Assembly: GCA_016926875.1 (NCBI GenBank)
Contig: JAFGNU010000066.1
Location: forward strand, 1-50,109
From: Anaerolineae bacterium
GTDB lineage: Bacteria > Chloroflexota > Anaerolineae > Aggregatilineales > Aggregatilineaceae
DNA: 50,109 nucleotides
Direction: 5' to 3'
Shown here in pieces: positions 1 to 7,905 of the stretch; positions within the stretch are counted from its first letter, which is position 1, and every line of letters begins with the position of its first letter. Made by a program: the position numbers and the translations under genes. The notes beneath the pieces were generated by a model that worked only from the letters and a program-made list of their open reading frames with translations, ran no database searches and was not told the origin of the DNA.

Positions 1-210
1 CGCGCGGGCTTTCAGCACGAGGGCACGCTGCGCGAGCACATCCGCTTTGACGGCGATTACGTGGACGTGGAAGTATTCGGCCTGCTGGCAAGCGACTGGC
101 CCGGCTATGAGCAGAAGGTGGCCGGGTTGGATTTGCAGGCGAGTCATCTGGAGCCGAAGCCCAAGCCCGAAAAGAAAGACGACGAGAAAAAGAACGAGGA
201 TAAAAAATAA
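1..210 (+). CDS. GNAT-family N-acetyltransferase, C-terminal fragment (5' truncated by window edge)
   Basis: The frame is open from base 1 and ends at TAA 208-210, giving 69 residues. They begin RAGFQHEGTLREHI and continue to FGLLASDWPGYE, which is the C-terminal beta-strand/helix region of RimJ/RimL-type GNAT enzymes that acetylate amino groups using acetyl-CoA. The same LLxxDWPG signature recurs near the C-terminus of the complete GNAT at 873-1457, so this is probably the first visible member of the same tandem array. The last ~20 residues are a Lys/Glu/Asp-rich tail (KPKPEKKDDEKK), absent from the downstream copies. The acetyl-CoA site lies outside the window, so the substrate cannot be guessed. 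Confidence 0.8.
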   Translation, partial: RAGFQHEGTLREHIRFDGDYVDVEVFGLLASDWPGYEQKVAGLDLQASHLEPKPKPEKKDDEKKNEDKK

Positions 211-262
211 CCGTCCGGTGGTGGTAACCCGGCGGTTCGACGCCTTAGAGGGAGGAACGGTT

Positions 263-871
263 GTGACGACTTTGCACGGGCTGCTGGTGGACCTGGTACC
301 GTTTACCAGCGAATTCCCGGAAAAAATGCACCAGCACTGGAACAACGAGTCGCGCTTGTGGGCGACGATGGGCGACGATGGCCCGATCACCCGCGCCCAG
401 ATCGACCGCATAAACGAAGAACGCGCCGAGGGTATCGAGCGCGGCTATACCGGTGTCGGCTTCATGATGCGCGCCCGCGACGGCAAAATCATCGGCACGA
501 TGGGGCTGAACTGGGTGGACGAATGGAACCGGTGTGCCTGGCTCGGCGCGTGGATCGGGGAAGAAGACTATTGGGGCGGCGGGCACGGCTCGGACGGGCT
601 GCTACTGCTCGTAGAATATGCATTCCGCTGGCTGGACATGCGCCGCCTGGCGCTGGGCACAATGGCCCTTAATGAACGCGCCCAGCGCAACGTCGAGAAG
701 TGCAGCTTTACGCTGGAGTCACGCTCGCCGGATGGCACATTTGTGCACGGCAGGCCGGTTGATACCCTGAGCTATGGTATGCTGCGCCGCGAATGGCGAG
801 GGCGCGAAGCGCTGGTCGAGGAGTTGAAGCTGCGTGAAAAGGCCGAACAGCGCTACGGCAAGGTAGACTGA
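263..871 (+). CDS. GNAT-family N-acetyltransferase (tandem copy)
   Basis: A 202-aa GNAT (RimJ/RimL-like) protein expected to transfer acetyl from acetyl-CoA to an unknown amine or protein N-terminus. I start it at GTG 263 because GGAGG at 251-255 sits 7 nt upstream and the paralogues begin at the same point (GLLVDLVP). The longer upstream reading from 47 overlaps the preceding gene in another frame and shows no homology. The acetyl-CoA loop appears as YWGGGHGSDGLLL, and the C-terminal part has the KCSFTLESR strand. It diverges from the next two copies (WRG instead of WPG near the C-terminus). It is followed after 1 nt by the next GNAT, so co-transcription is very likely. Confidence 0.88.
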   Translation: MTTLHGLLVDLVPFTSEFPEKMHQHWNNESRLWATMGDDGPITRAQIDRINEERAEGIERGYTGVGFMMRARDGKIIGTMGLNWVDEWNRCAWLGAWIGEEDYWGGGHGSDGLLLLVEYAFRWLDMRRLALGTMALNERAQRNVEKCSFTLESRSPDGTFVHGRPVDTLSYGMLRREWRGREALVEELKLREKAEQRYGKVD

Positions 872-872
872 C

Positions 873-1457
873 ATGCTCGAAGGATTGTTGGTAGACCTGG
901 TGCCGTATGGTGAGCGCTTTCATAAGCTGGAGCACGAATGGCACAACAACGAAGGCGTGTTCTTCTGGTCGATGGGTGACCGTTGGATTGAGACGCAGGC
1001 CCAGATCGACGCGGGGCAGCGCGAACGGGCCGAAGAGGCCGAGCGCGGGTCGAAGGACGTGATATTCGGCGTCCAGACCAAAGACGGCACACCTATCGGG
1101 CTGTTTGGCGCGCCGTGGATCGTGCCGCACAACCGCCTGGCGATGCTCACCGCGCTGATCGGAGAACCGGACTACTGGGGCGGCGGGTATGGCACCGATG
1201 CGCTGCTGCTGCTGGTTGATTACCTGTTCGACTGGCTGGACCTGCGCAAGCTCTGGTTGATGACGATGGACCTGAATGTCCGCGTTAAGCGCCAGATGGA
1301 AAAGGTCGGCTTCACACTCGAAACCCGGCAGCGCGATGTTGCCTATGCCAACGGCCAACACATCGACGCGCTGACTTACAGCCTGCTGCGTGGAGACTGG
1401 CCCGGACGCGCAGCGATGATCAAAAAGCTGGACCTGCGCGCACGAAAGGACCTATAA
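873..1457 (+). CDS. GNAT-family N-acetyltransferase (tandem copy)
   Basis: A 194-aa GNAT starting at ATG 873, one base after the previous stop. It opens MLEGLLVDLVPYG, almost the same as the next gene, and carries the acetyl-CoA-binding loop YWGGGYGTDALLLL, the LDLRKLWL strand and VGFTLETR. The C-terminal LLRGDWPGR matches the truncated gene at the window start. The substrate is unknown. The tight spacing (1 nt before, 0 nt after) indicates a single mRNA with possible translational coupling. Confidence 0.9.
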   Translation: MLEGLLVDLVPYGERFHKLEHEWHNNEGVFFWSMGDRWIETQAQIDAGQRERAEEAERGSKDVIFGVQTKDGTPIGLFGAPWIVPHNRLAMLTALIGEPDYWGGGYGTDALLLLVDYLFDWLDLRKLWLMTMDLNVRVKRQMEKVGFTLETRQRDVAYANGQHIDALTYSLLRGDWPGRAAMIKKLDLRARKDL

Positions 1458-2048
1458 ATGAAACTGGAAGGACTGCTGGTAGACCTGGTGCCGTATGGCA
1501 AGCGCTACCTGGAACAAGAGCACCGCTGGCACAACAGCGAGGCGTGGTTCTGGGCCACGGCTGGCGACCGCATGATCCTGTCGCAGGCAGCAGTTGAGCG
1601 GAGGCAGCAGGAGCGTGCCGAATGGATGGAACAGCGAGGATCAAAAAGCGTGTGGTTTGGCATCCAGACCAAAGACGGCCTGCCTATTGGTGATATTGCC
1701 CTCACCTGGGTGATGCCTTTTAGCCGCGTGGCGATGTTGGGCGCGGCCATCGGGGATTCAGAGTATTGGGGCGGCGGTTATGGCACCGATGCGCTGCTGC
1801 TGATCGTGGATTACGCGTTCGACTGGCTGGATTTTCGCAAGCTGTGGTTGGGCACGATGAGCCTGAACGAGCGCGTGATGCGCCAGATGGAGAAGGTCCG
1901 TTTTACGCTTGAAGCGCGCACACGTGATGGGCACTACGCCGACGGACAGCCGGTGGATGAACTGTACTACGGGCTGCTGCGCGAGGAGTGGCCGGGCCGC
2001 GAGGCGATGATCGAGAAGCTGGGCCTGCGCGCCAGGATGAAAGCGTAA
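1458..2048 (+). CDS. GNAT-family N-acetyltransferase (tandem copy, last of array)
   Basis: A 196-aa GNAT whose ATG directly follows the TAA of the preceding gene. A Shine-Dalgarno-like AAGGACC lies inside the end of the upstream gene. It shares long blocks with the preceding copy (LEGLLVDLVPYG, QTKDG.PIG, YWGGGYGTDALLL, FDWLD.RKLWL), so the pair arose by local duplication. The central segment after the N-terminal helix is the most variable, which may reflect different acceptor substrates. A strong intrinsic terminator follows 38 nt after the stop and ends the array. Confidence 0.9.
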   Translation: MKLEGLLVDLVPYGKRYLEQEHRWHNSEAWFWATAGDRMILSQAAVERRQQERAEWMEQRGSKSVWFGIQTKDGLPIGDIALTWVMPFSRVAMLGAAIGDSEYWGGGYGTDALLLIVDYAFDWLDFRKLWLGTMSLNERVMRQMEKVRFTLEARTRDGHYADGQPVDELYYGLLREEWPGREAMIEKLGLRARMKA

Positions 2049-2085
2049 GCGGCACGCATACCACACACATAAACAGAATCACAGG

Positions 2086-2114
2086 GGCGTACCTGCGCGG
2101 TGCGCCCTTTTTTA
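2086..2114 (+). terminator. Rho-independent terminator after the GNAT array
   Basis: A 9-bp stem (GGGCGTACC at 2086-2094 with GGTGCGCCC at 2100-2108, one G-T wobble) with a 5-nt loop is followed directly by six T residues. It lies just after the last GNAT gene and ahead of the esterase gene. Confidence 0.85.
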
Positions 2115-2199
2115 TGTGTGCGCAAGCCGGTTTGGAGATGTCCCGTGCTGCCTACGTAGAACCAGTAGAATCGAACATAGTCCCAACAAGGAGCGCAAA

Positions 2200-3150
2200 A
2201 TGATGCATGGCAAGTATAGGGTGGGGGTTGGGCTGGCGCTGGTGTTGCTGCTGCTGGTAACCGGCGGCGCGGTGTTCGCGCAGGACGGCGGCGAATGGGA
2301 TGACCGGGCGGACGCGATCACGTTTGACGGTATCAACCGCAGCTTTTGGATCCATTTTCCGGATGGCTATGATGGGTCCGAAGCGGTCCCGCTGGTGATC
2401 CTGCTGCACGGCGCGAGCATGTCCGGCGTATCGATGATGCTGACCTCGGACTTCAACACGCCCGCCGATGAAGCGGGCTATATCGTGGTTTATCCAAACG
2501 CTATGCAGGACGGCTGGGATTACCTGTACCCGGAAGAGATACCCGAAGGGGCGGAGCATATCGATGATGCGGGTTTTCTCAGCGCCCTGATCGATTACAT
2601 GGCCGACCCCTACGGCATTGACACTAACCGGGTGTATGTGGCGGGCTATTCCAACGGGGGACGCATGGCGCTGCGGGCGCGCTGTGACCTGTCCGATAAA
2701 GTGGCCGGAGTGGCGGTTATCGCGGCCAACCTATCATTTCAGATGGCCGAGCACTGCGTTGACTCTGAGCCGACATCGCTGCTGCTGATCCTGGGCACGC
2801 AGGACTCGGCGTTTCCCTGGAACGGGTACGTGCTGGTCATGGATGACGGCTATATTTTGTCCGTGTTATCGTACACACAGGCGGCGGGCTTTCTGAAGAT
2901 GATCACCGGATGTGCGGGCAGCGCGGACATCATCGACGCCACAGCGCCGACCAGCCCCTATGTTGTGCAGCGCAGCCGCTATGACCGCTGTGATGGCGGG
3001 GCGGTGCTGGAATTGTACGCGCTGTTGGATGCAGCCCACGATTGGCCGGGCCAGTATCATGCGCTGCTGGACGGCGGCGAAACCGGCAGCTTGAATGACG
3101 CGATCTGGCAGTTCTTCGAGGGGCAAAGCCTGGCGGACCGGGGAGACTAG
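2200..3150 (+). CDS. Secreted esterase of the PHB-depolymerase/feruloyl-esterase (LpqC-like) family
   Basis: A 316-aa alpha/beta-hydrolase expected to cleave ester bonds outside the membrane. The start ATG 2200 has AAGGAG at 2188-2193. An N-terminal signal peptide (hydrophobic LALVLLLLVTGGA, cleavage near VFAQ) is clear. The fold markers are in order: VILLHG oxyanion-type strand, VVYPNAM, and the nucleophile elbow GYSNGG (GxSxG serine). The late AHDWPGQ supplies a candidate catalytic His. These match the COG3509 poly(3-hydroxybutyrate) depolymerase group, but its members act on varied esters, so the real substrate is unknown. It is monocistronic, with a terminator upstream. Confidence 0.85.
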   Translation: MMHGKYRVGVGLALVLLLLVTGGAVFAQDGGEWDDRADAITFDGINRSFWIHFPDGYDGSEAVPLVILLHGASMSGVSMMLTSDFNTPADEAGYIVVYPNAMQDGWDYLYPEEIPEGAEHIDDAGFLSALIDYMADPYGIDTNRVYVAGYSNGGRMALRARCDLSDKVAGVAVIAANLSFQMAEHCVDSEPTSLLLILGTQDSAFPWNGYVLVMDDGYILSVLSYTQAAGFLKMITGCAGSADIIDATAPTSPYVVQRSRYDRCDGGAVLELYALLDAAHDWPGQYHALLDGGETGSLNDAIWQFFEGQSLADRGD

Positions 3151-3221
3151 CGTCAGTGAACTGTCAGGCACGGCCCGGCGTTTTGGTTCATAATAGGGAC
3201 AGTGCAACCATAGGAATTGTC

Positions 3222-3851
3222 ATGAATCCCTTTGCCGATCCCGCACTCGCTGCTAACTATGAAGCCTGGTACCAAGCCGCTGGCTGCCGGGCCGATCAAT
3301 TGGAGAAAGCGCTATTGGCGTGGCTGCTGACCAGATTTCCATTGGCAGGTACGCTGCTTGAAGTGGGCTGTGGCAGTGGTCACTTTACACGCTGGGCCGG
3401 GGAAAAAACGTTACAGGCAACAGGTCTGGACATCTCGTTGCCAATGATAGCCGAAGCGGAACGCTTGGACAGTGTGCCGTATGTTCTCGGTGATGCCCTG
3501 GCGCTCCCTTTTGCCGACAACACCTTCGACTTGGTGACTCTGATAACAACCCTGGAGTTTGTCTCGGAACCGATTCCTGTATTGGAGGAATCGCTGCGTG
3601 TCGCCGAACAGGGACTCATCCTGGGGGTTCTGAACCGCCAGAGTGTTCTGGGTTGGCAGCGGCGACGCGCAGGTGGACCGGTCTGGGGAGCAGCCTGCTT
3701 CTTTACGCCGACCGAAATGGCCCAACTGGTACGCCGGGCAGCCAACAGAGCTGTTGAAATAACGTGGCGAACAACGCTCTGGCCTTGCTGGCAGGGATGG
3801 CTTCCCCTACCGTGGGGCGGTTTTATCGGTATGGCCGTACATTGGAGGTGA
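3222..3851 (+). CDS. Class I SAM-dependent methyltransferase (Methyltransf_11 type)
   Basis: A 209-aa small methyltransferase. I prefer ATG 3222 (AGGA at 3212-3215) over an upstream in-frame alternative that adds a low-complexity extension. SAM-binding motif I is LEVGCGSGHF, then the acidic LDIS, the motif LGDALALPFADNTFDLV and the post-IV strand. The acceptor is not predictable. Its stop codon overlaps the Shine-Dalgarno of the thiamine-binding/TrmO fusion 6 nt downstream, so the two are probably one operon. Codon use here looks somewhat less GC-rich than in neighbouring genes (by eye), which might hint at transfer. Confidence 0.85.
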   Translation: MNPFADPALAANYEAWYQAAGCRADQLEKALLAWLLTRFPLAGTLLEVGCGSGHFTRWAGEKTLQATGLDISLPMIAEAERLDSVPYVLGDALALPFADNTFDLVTLITTLEFVSEPIPVLEESLRVAEQGLILGVLNRQSVLGWQRRRAGGPVWGAACFFTPTEMAQLVRRAANRAVEITWRTTLWPCWQGWLPLPWGGFIGMAVHWR

Positions 3852-3857
3852 AAACTT

Positions 3858-4496
3858 ATGGGCAGTATTACAGCCCAGTTAAGCATATATCCGCTCGGTG
3901 AGGCATCCTTGTCGCCCACCATCAACGAAGCGCTGCGTATCCTGCGCGAACACGGTTTAGCCGTTGAAGCGGGAACGATGAGCAGTCAGGTAAGCGGGGA
4001 TGATGATGTTGTGTTCGCCGCGTTGCAGTCGGCTTTCCATCAGATTGCGGCGCAGGGACCAGTGATTATGGTGGCGACCTTTTCCAACGCCTGCCCGACC
4101 AAAAAGGTCGCAGAAGACGCGATCACTTACAACGCTATTGGTCACGTAGAGAATGCGTTTGACGATCCGGCAGCGCCGGATCAGATTAAGGCGACCCAGT
4201 CACGAATTGTGCTCAACCCGGCACTGGTGGAAGGCTTACAAGGTCTGGAGGCCGGGCAGCGTCTTTTGGTCGTTTTCTACCTTCATCGTTCAGAGGGGTA
4301 CGACCTGCGCCAGCATCCACGCGGTGATCGTACCCGCGAACCACGCGGTGTATTTGCCCTCCACAGCCCACACCGGCCTAACCCGATTGGCGTCACCACA
4401 GTCGAATTAGTGGAGGTGGCCGGGAACGTCTTGACTGTCCGAGGGCTGGACGCTATCAACGGTACGCCGGTGCTCGACCTGAAGCGCCAATCTTAG
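3858..4496 (+). CDS. Fusion of a thiamine-binding (MTH1187/YkoF-like) domain with a TrmO/TsaA tRNA methyltransferase domain
   Basis: A 212-aa two-domain protein. Residues 1-85 (ITAQLSIYPLGEAS, EHGLAVEAGTMSSQVSGD) match the small alpha/beta MTH1187/YkoF-type domain, annotated as thiamine-binding in its family. Residues ~92-212 match TrmO (TsaA, UPF0066), which N6-methylates the methyl-donor position next to the anticodon in tRNA-Thr using SAM. The hallmark stretches PRGDRTREPRG, SPHRPNPIG and NGTPVLDLK are all present. The usual family ending (DIKPY) is altered to DLKRQS. The start has GGAGGTGA at 3844-3851. The junction is in one uninterrupted frame. Whether TrmO activity or ligand sensing dominates is unknown. 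Confidence 0.85.
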   Translation: MGSITAQLSIYPLGEASLSPTINEALRILREHGLAVEAGTMSSQVSGDDDVVFAALQSAFHQIAAQGPVIMVATFSNACPTKKVAEDAITYNAIGHVENAFDDPAAPDQIKATQSRIVLNPALVEGLQGLEAGQRLLVVFYLHRSEGYDLRQHPRGDRTREPRGVFALHSPHRPNPIGVTTVELVEVAGNVLTVRGLDAINGTPVLDLKRQS

Positions 4497-4526
4497 AAAA
4501 AGGCGAAATGCCAAAGGAGGAGTGCT

Positions 4527-5378
4527 ATGTTTGAACGGATATCCAATAGCTGGCAGCTTGTCAAAGCCAGCGCTGCCGTGCTGCGCGCCGACAAAGAGCT
4601 GATCATATTCCCGATTGTGTCGCTGATCGGGACGATCATGGTGTTTGCGGTGTTTGCCGTGCCGATGCTGCTGGCGGGCGCTGTCGACCATGTCACGGAT
4701 AACGGGCTTGATATTATCTCGCTGGCCGTGGCGTTTCTGTTTTACCTGGTGATGTACTTTGTGGTGATCTTCTGCAATACGGCGCTGGTCGGCGCTGCCC
4801 TGATCCGTTTGGAGGGCGGCGATCCGACATTAAGCGACGGTTTACGTATTGCGATGGGACACGTCGATAAAATCTTTGGCTATGCGCTGATTTCGGCCAC
4901 TGTCGGCATGATCCTGCGCATCCTGCACGAGCGCGGCGGGTTGTTGGGGGATATTGTGGCCTGGCTGGGTGAGATCGCCTGGAACCTGGCGACATTCCTG
5001 GTGGTGCCGGTGCTGGTGGTTGAGGGCATCGGGCCGGTGGAGGCTATCAAGCGCAGCACCAGCCTGCTCAAGCGCACGTGGGGCGAGCAGGTTATCGGCA
5101 ACTTCAGCATCGGGCTGATCTTTGGCCTGCTGACGTTTGCCGCGATTCTGCTGGTGGGCGGGCCGCTGATCGCCCTGGCCGTATTGGCCGACTCGGTGGC
5201 GATGATTATCCTGGTGGTGCTGGTGATCGTGTTTATGGTGGTCGCCATCAGCCTGATCGGATCGGCGCTAAACGGGATTTACGTCGCGGCGCTGTACCGT
5301 TATGCGACCGAGGGTGAGGTCAGCACGTATTTTAGCCCGGAACTGGTCCAGGGCGCCTTTAAACCCAAGCGCGGATAA
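4527..5378 (+). CDS. Polytopic membrane protein, DUF6159-like
   Basis: A 283-aa integral membrane protein starting at ATG 4527 after a strong AAAGGAGG. It has about six hydrophobic segments (for example FPIVSLIGTIMVFAVFAVPML and IISLAVAFLFYLVMYFVVIF), with soluble stretches LVKASAAVLRADKELIIF at the N-terminus and VEAIKRSTSLLKRTWGEQV in the middle. This pattern resembles the DUF6159 family, which has no known biochemical role. The short gap after the TrmO fusion (30 nt) would allow read-through, but the function gives no obvious link. A terminator follows. Confidence 0.75.
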   Translation: MFERISNSWQLVKASAAVLRADKELIIFPIVSLIGTIMVFAVFAVPMLLAGAVDHVTDNGLDIISLAVAFLFYLVMYFVVIFCNTALVGAALIRLEGGDPTLSDGLRIAMGHVDKIFGYALISATVGMILRILHERGGLLGDIVAWLGEIAWNLATFLVVPVLVVEGIGPVEAIKRSTSLLKRTWGEQVIGNFSIGLIFGLLTFAAILLVGGPLIALAVLADSVAMIILVVLVIVFMVVAISLIGSALNGIYVAALYRYATEGEVSTYFSPELVQGAFKPKRG

Positions 5379-5405
5379 ACCTGCTTTTTGCCGGGTATAC
5401 TTGTT

Positions 5406-5444
5406 CACCAGGGTGTGCCGCGCAGACGCACCCTGGTGTTTTGC
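5406..5444 (+). terminator. Rho-independent terminator after the DUF6159-like gene
   Basis: A perfect 10-bp stem (CACCAGGGTG at 5406-5415 with CACCCTGGTG at 5429-5438) is followed by GTTTTG. The T tract is short, but the hairpin is strong and correctly placed 27 nt after the stop. Confidence 0.75.
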
Positions 5445-5591
5445 TGCCCGCAACCCGTTGATGGTGGTCGACACGTTGCAGTCATTGATGTACAATTCCC
5501 CGCTGAGTGGCTGTATTTTGTGCGCGGCATGATGTGCCTGGGCTGTTTTGAGGCAGTCACTACCTGATGATATTCATGTTTGGAGAGAAGA

Positions 5592-7184
5592 ATGCAGACT
5601 CCTTCACCCGAAGACCCGGAAACCGTAGAAATCGAAGAATCAGTGGAGCCGGAAGCGCTGGCAGAACCGGAAACGGCAACGGAACCGGAAATGACTCAAC
5701 AGGCGGTATCTGAACTGCTGGAGAAACCGGAAGCTGTCCTGATGCCAACGCCTGAGCAGCAGCCGGTAGTGGAGCCGGAAGCACTGGCAGAACCGGAAAC
5801 GGCAGCGGAACCGGAAGCAACCCAACAGGCGGTGTCTGAACTGCCGGAAGAACCGGAAGCTGTCCCCGTGCCGATTCCTGAGGAGCAGGCAGTGGCGGAG
5901 CCGGAAGCGCTGGCAGAACCGGCAGTGGCAGCGGAACCGGAAGCAACCCAACAGGCAGTATCTGAACTGCCGGAGGAACCGGACGCTGTCCTGGCGCCGA
6001 CTCTTGAGGAGCAGGCGGTGGCGGAACCGGAGCCGCCAGCAAAACCGAAACCAGCCAGGCGAAAGCCAAAACAACCGGAGCCAGTCGAAGTTGTCCCGGT
6101 GCTGACCCCTGAGGAGCAAGCAGCAGCCGAAGAACTGGAAGCCAACGAGGTTTTTCAAGGACACTGGTATTACAGCATCGAACTGCTGCCCGGCATTTTC
6201 ACCCAGGGACACGATCATCGCAATGTCAGCGTAACGCGCAAGCTGCTGAAGGGCTGCGAAATCGAGGGGAAAAACTGCCTGGACATTGGTACCCAAAACG
6301 GCCTGGTATCGATCTTGCTGAAACGCCGGGGCGCGGCCCACGTGACTGCCCAGGATATTCAGGACTTTGGCCCGCAGATGGACCTGGTCCTGGGGATGCT
6401 GGGCATCGACTGGCGTTACTACCAGTTTGACGAGCAATTAGAAGTTGGCCCGTTCCGGCGGGCTATGGCCAGGGTGCGGCATGGACTTGGCAGGCGCTCG
6501 CCCCAGAACAACGCGCTGGCCAGGCTGGCACCCCAGGATTTCAACTACATCAGCGGCTCGCGTACATTCGACAGTCTGCGCCAGGTTTCCAGGTTACTTG
6601 GCATATATCCTTTTGACGTGGTTGTGTTTTCGGGTGTGCTGTATCACATGCTGGACCCCTTGACCGGCCTGCTGACCGTCCGGGGATTGGTGCGTGAGGG
6701 CGGGCTGGTGCTGATCGAAACGGCTGCCATCGCCGATGACTCGTTAAGCGCACACTTCAACGCTGGTGGCCGGTTTCTACCGGGCAGCAATTTCTTCCTG
6801 ACCGGGGTTGAGTTGTTGGATTATTGGCTGCGGTTGCTAAAGCTGGCTCCGCTGGACTGTGCGTTCTATATCAACAAGAGGACTCCGCGGCGCTGCCGGA
6901 TCGCGATCATGTGCCGGGCGGTGGGCGAGCAGCCGATCAGCAAGGATGACACCTGGGCGCCGTATATGGCACAACCGAACAATATCTATACACAGCAGTA
7001 TGTTAACTGGGATGAACTGAAAACCGGCGGGTCCGACGTTAAGTACACGCCCAGCGATGCCAACCTGATTTACCGGGAGGATACCGGGACGGTTAACCTG
7101 TATGAAACCATGCAGGCCAATCCGAGCATGCCGGTTGACGACGTGAACGAGCAGATCCGTTTGAAGCTGGACGCGATCTACTAG
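5592..7184 (+). CDS. SAM-dependent methyltransferase with a repeat-built Glu/Pro/Ala-rich N-terminal region
   Basis: A 530-aa protein. ATG 5592 has GGAGAG at 5582-5587; an in-frame TTG at 5580 lies too close to any Shine-Dalgarno. Residues ~1-165 are a highly acidic, presumably disordered segment built of three 42-residue repeats beginning EALAEPE, plus a degenerate fourth with Lys/Arg (KPARRKPKQPEP). From ~residue 180 a class I methyltransferase follows. It has WYYSIELLPGIFTQGHDHRN, reminiscent of the CmoB-like entry motif, then motif I CLDIGTQNGLVS and the FDVVVFSGVLYHMLDPL strand. Residues after ~400 contain additional conserved-looking blocks of unknown role. The acceptor (sugar, tRNA or lipid) cannot be told. 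Confidence 0.8.
   Translation: MQTPSPEDPETVEIEESVEPEALAEPETATEPEMTQQAVSELLEKPEAVLMPTPEQQPVVEPEALAEPETAAEPEATQQAVSELPEEPEAVPVPIPEEQAVAEPEALAEPAVAAEPEATQQAVSELPEEPDAVLAPTLEEQAVAEPEPPAKPKPARRKPKQPEPVEVVPVLTPEEQAAAEELEANEVFQGHWYYSIELLPGIFTQGHDHRNVSVTRKLLKGCEIEGKNCLDIGTQNGLVSILLKRRGAAHVTAQDIQDFGPQMDLVLGMLGIDWRYYQFDEQLEVGPFRRAMARVRHGLGRRSPQNNALARLAPQDFNYISGSRTFDSLRQVSRLLGIYPFDVVVFSGVLYHMLDPLTGLLTVRGLVREGGLVLIETAAIADDSLSAHFNAGGRFLPGSNFFLTGVELLDYWLRLLKLAPLDCAFYINKRTPRRCRIAIMCRAVGEQPISKDDTWAPYMAQPNNIYTQQYVNWDELKTGGSDVKYTPSDANLIYREDTGTVNLYETMQANPSMPVDDVNEQIRLKLDAIY
5652..6029 (+). repeat. Three in-frame 126-nt tandem repeats inside the methyltransferase gene
   Basis: Units begin at 5652, 5778 and 5904, each 126 nt and encoding 42 residues from EALAEP to EEQAVAEP (EQQPVVEP in the first). 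Base identity between units is high, and the period is exact, so the reading frame is kept. A degenerate fourth unit follows to about 6130. Confidence 0.9.
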
Positions 7185-7242
7185 CTTGTCTTTACCCGTG
7201 GCAGCAACCGTGTTATCGCCAATGTTGTGACCCGGTGGCAGT

Positions 7243-7905
7243 ATGTTATCACGCCTGTGTGCCCTGATCACCGGCCTGCTGATCCTCTGTACCGCGCTGA
7301 TCGGCGGGACGCGCGCGCTGGCCCGCCGTCATCCGCCATCGCATGTGGCCGCCGTCCTGCCGGATGATCGCTGCCGCGCCCCGTGCTGGCAGGGACTCCG
7401 GCCCGGTACCATTGACCCGGACGCGCTGCACCGCTGGCTGAGCGATCCGCCGCACGGTTGGCAGGCGATACCGGTTCAACCGGACGGTTCGAGCGCGGGT
7501 GTGATCGATAGCTGGCAGATCGATCTGCCGGACGCCGCCCCGCTGACGCTGACTGTCGAACGAGTGCACCACCCGCAGGTGGACCGGCTGATCGTGTCCC
7601 AGGCCGATCTGACGCTGGGCGATGTGATCGCGGCATTGGGCGAACCGGACTTTATCGATTTTTACCTGGACAGGACGCTGACCGGTACGGCGACGTTGTC
7701 GTTCCGGTTGTATTACCGGGAGTCACGCGTGTTCGCTGGCGGGCTGGTGGTGCCCGGTGCTGATAAGATGGCCCACCTGTGGCCCTACACGCCGGTCGAA
7801 GCGCTGGTATATGAAGCGGAACCCTGGGCGCGTCCGGTGCTGGCCTTTGACTGGCGCGGCTTTGGCAGCACGGCACGTTATTATCCCGGCGGGGTGCTGC
7901 CGTGA
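7243..7905 (+). CDS. Secreted/membrane-anchored small protein with PCWQG motif, function unknown
   Basis: A 220-aa protein of no recognised family. The N-terminus (LITGLLILCTALIGG) is a signal or single membrane anchor. It is followed by a Cys pair in DDRCRAPCWQGLRPG, which resembles short motifs seen in many exported Chloroflexota proteins (from memory). The middle holds a segment LTLGDVIAALGEPDFIDFYL, the C-terminus FDWRGFGSTARYYPGG. The next gene is a shorter paralogue and overlaps it (GTGA), so the two were duplicated and are translated together. The start ATG is supported by GGTGG just upstream; it could begin a little earlier. Confidence 0.7.
   Translation: MLSRLCALITGLLILCTALIGGTRALARRHPPSHVAAVLPDDRCRAPCWQGLRPGTIDPDALHRWLSDPPHGWQAIPVQPDGSSAGVIDSWQIDLPDAAPLTLTVERVHHPQVDRLIVSQADLTLGDVIAALGEPDFIDFYLDRTLTGTATLSFRLYYRESRVFAGGLVVPGADKMAHLWPYTPVEALVYEAEPWARPVLAFDWRGFGSTARYYPGGVLP

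Noticed and set aside
47..262. N-terminal extension of the first complete GNAT
   Set aside because: Overlaps the truncated GNAT in another frame; the paralogues and Shine-Dalgarno support GTG 263.
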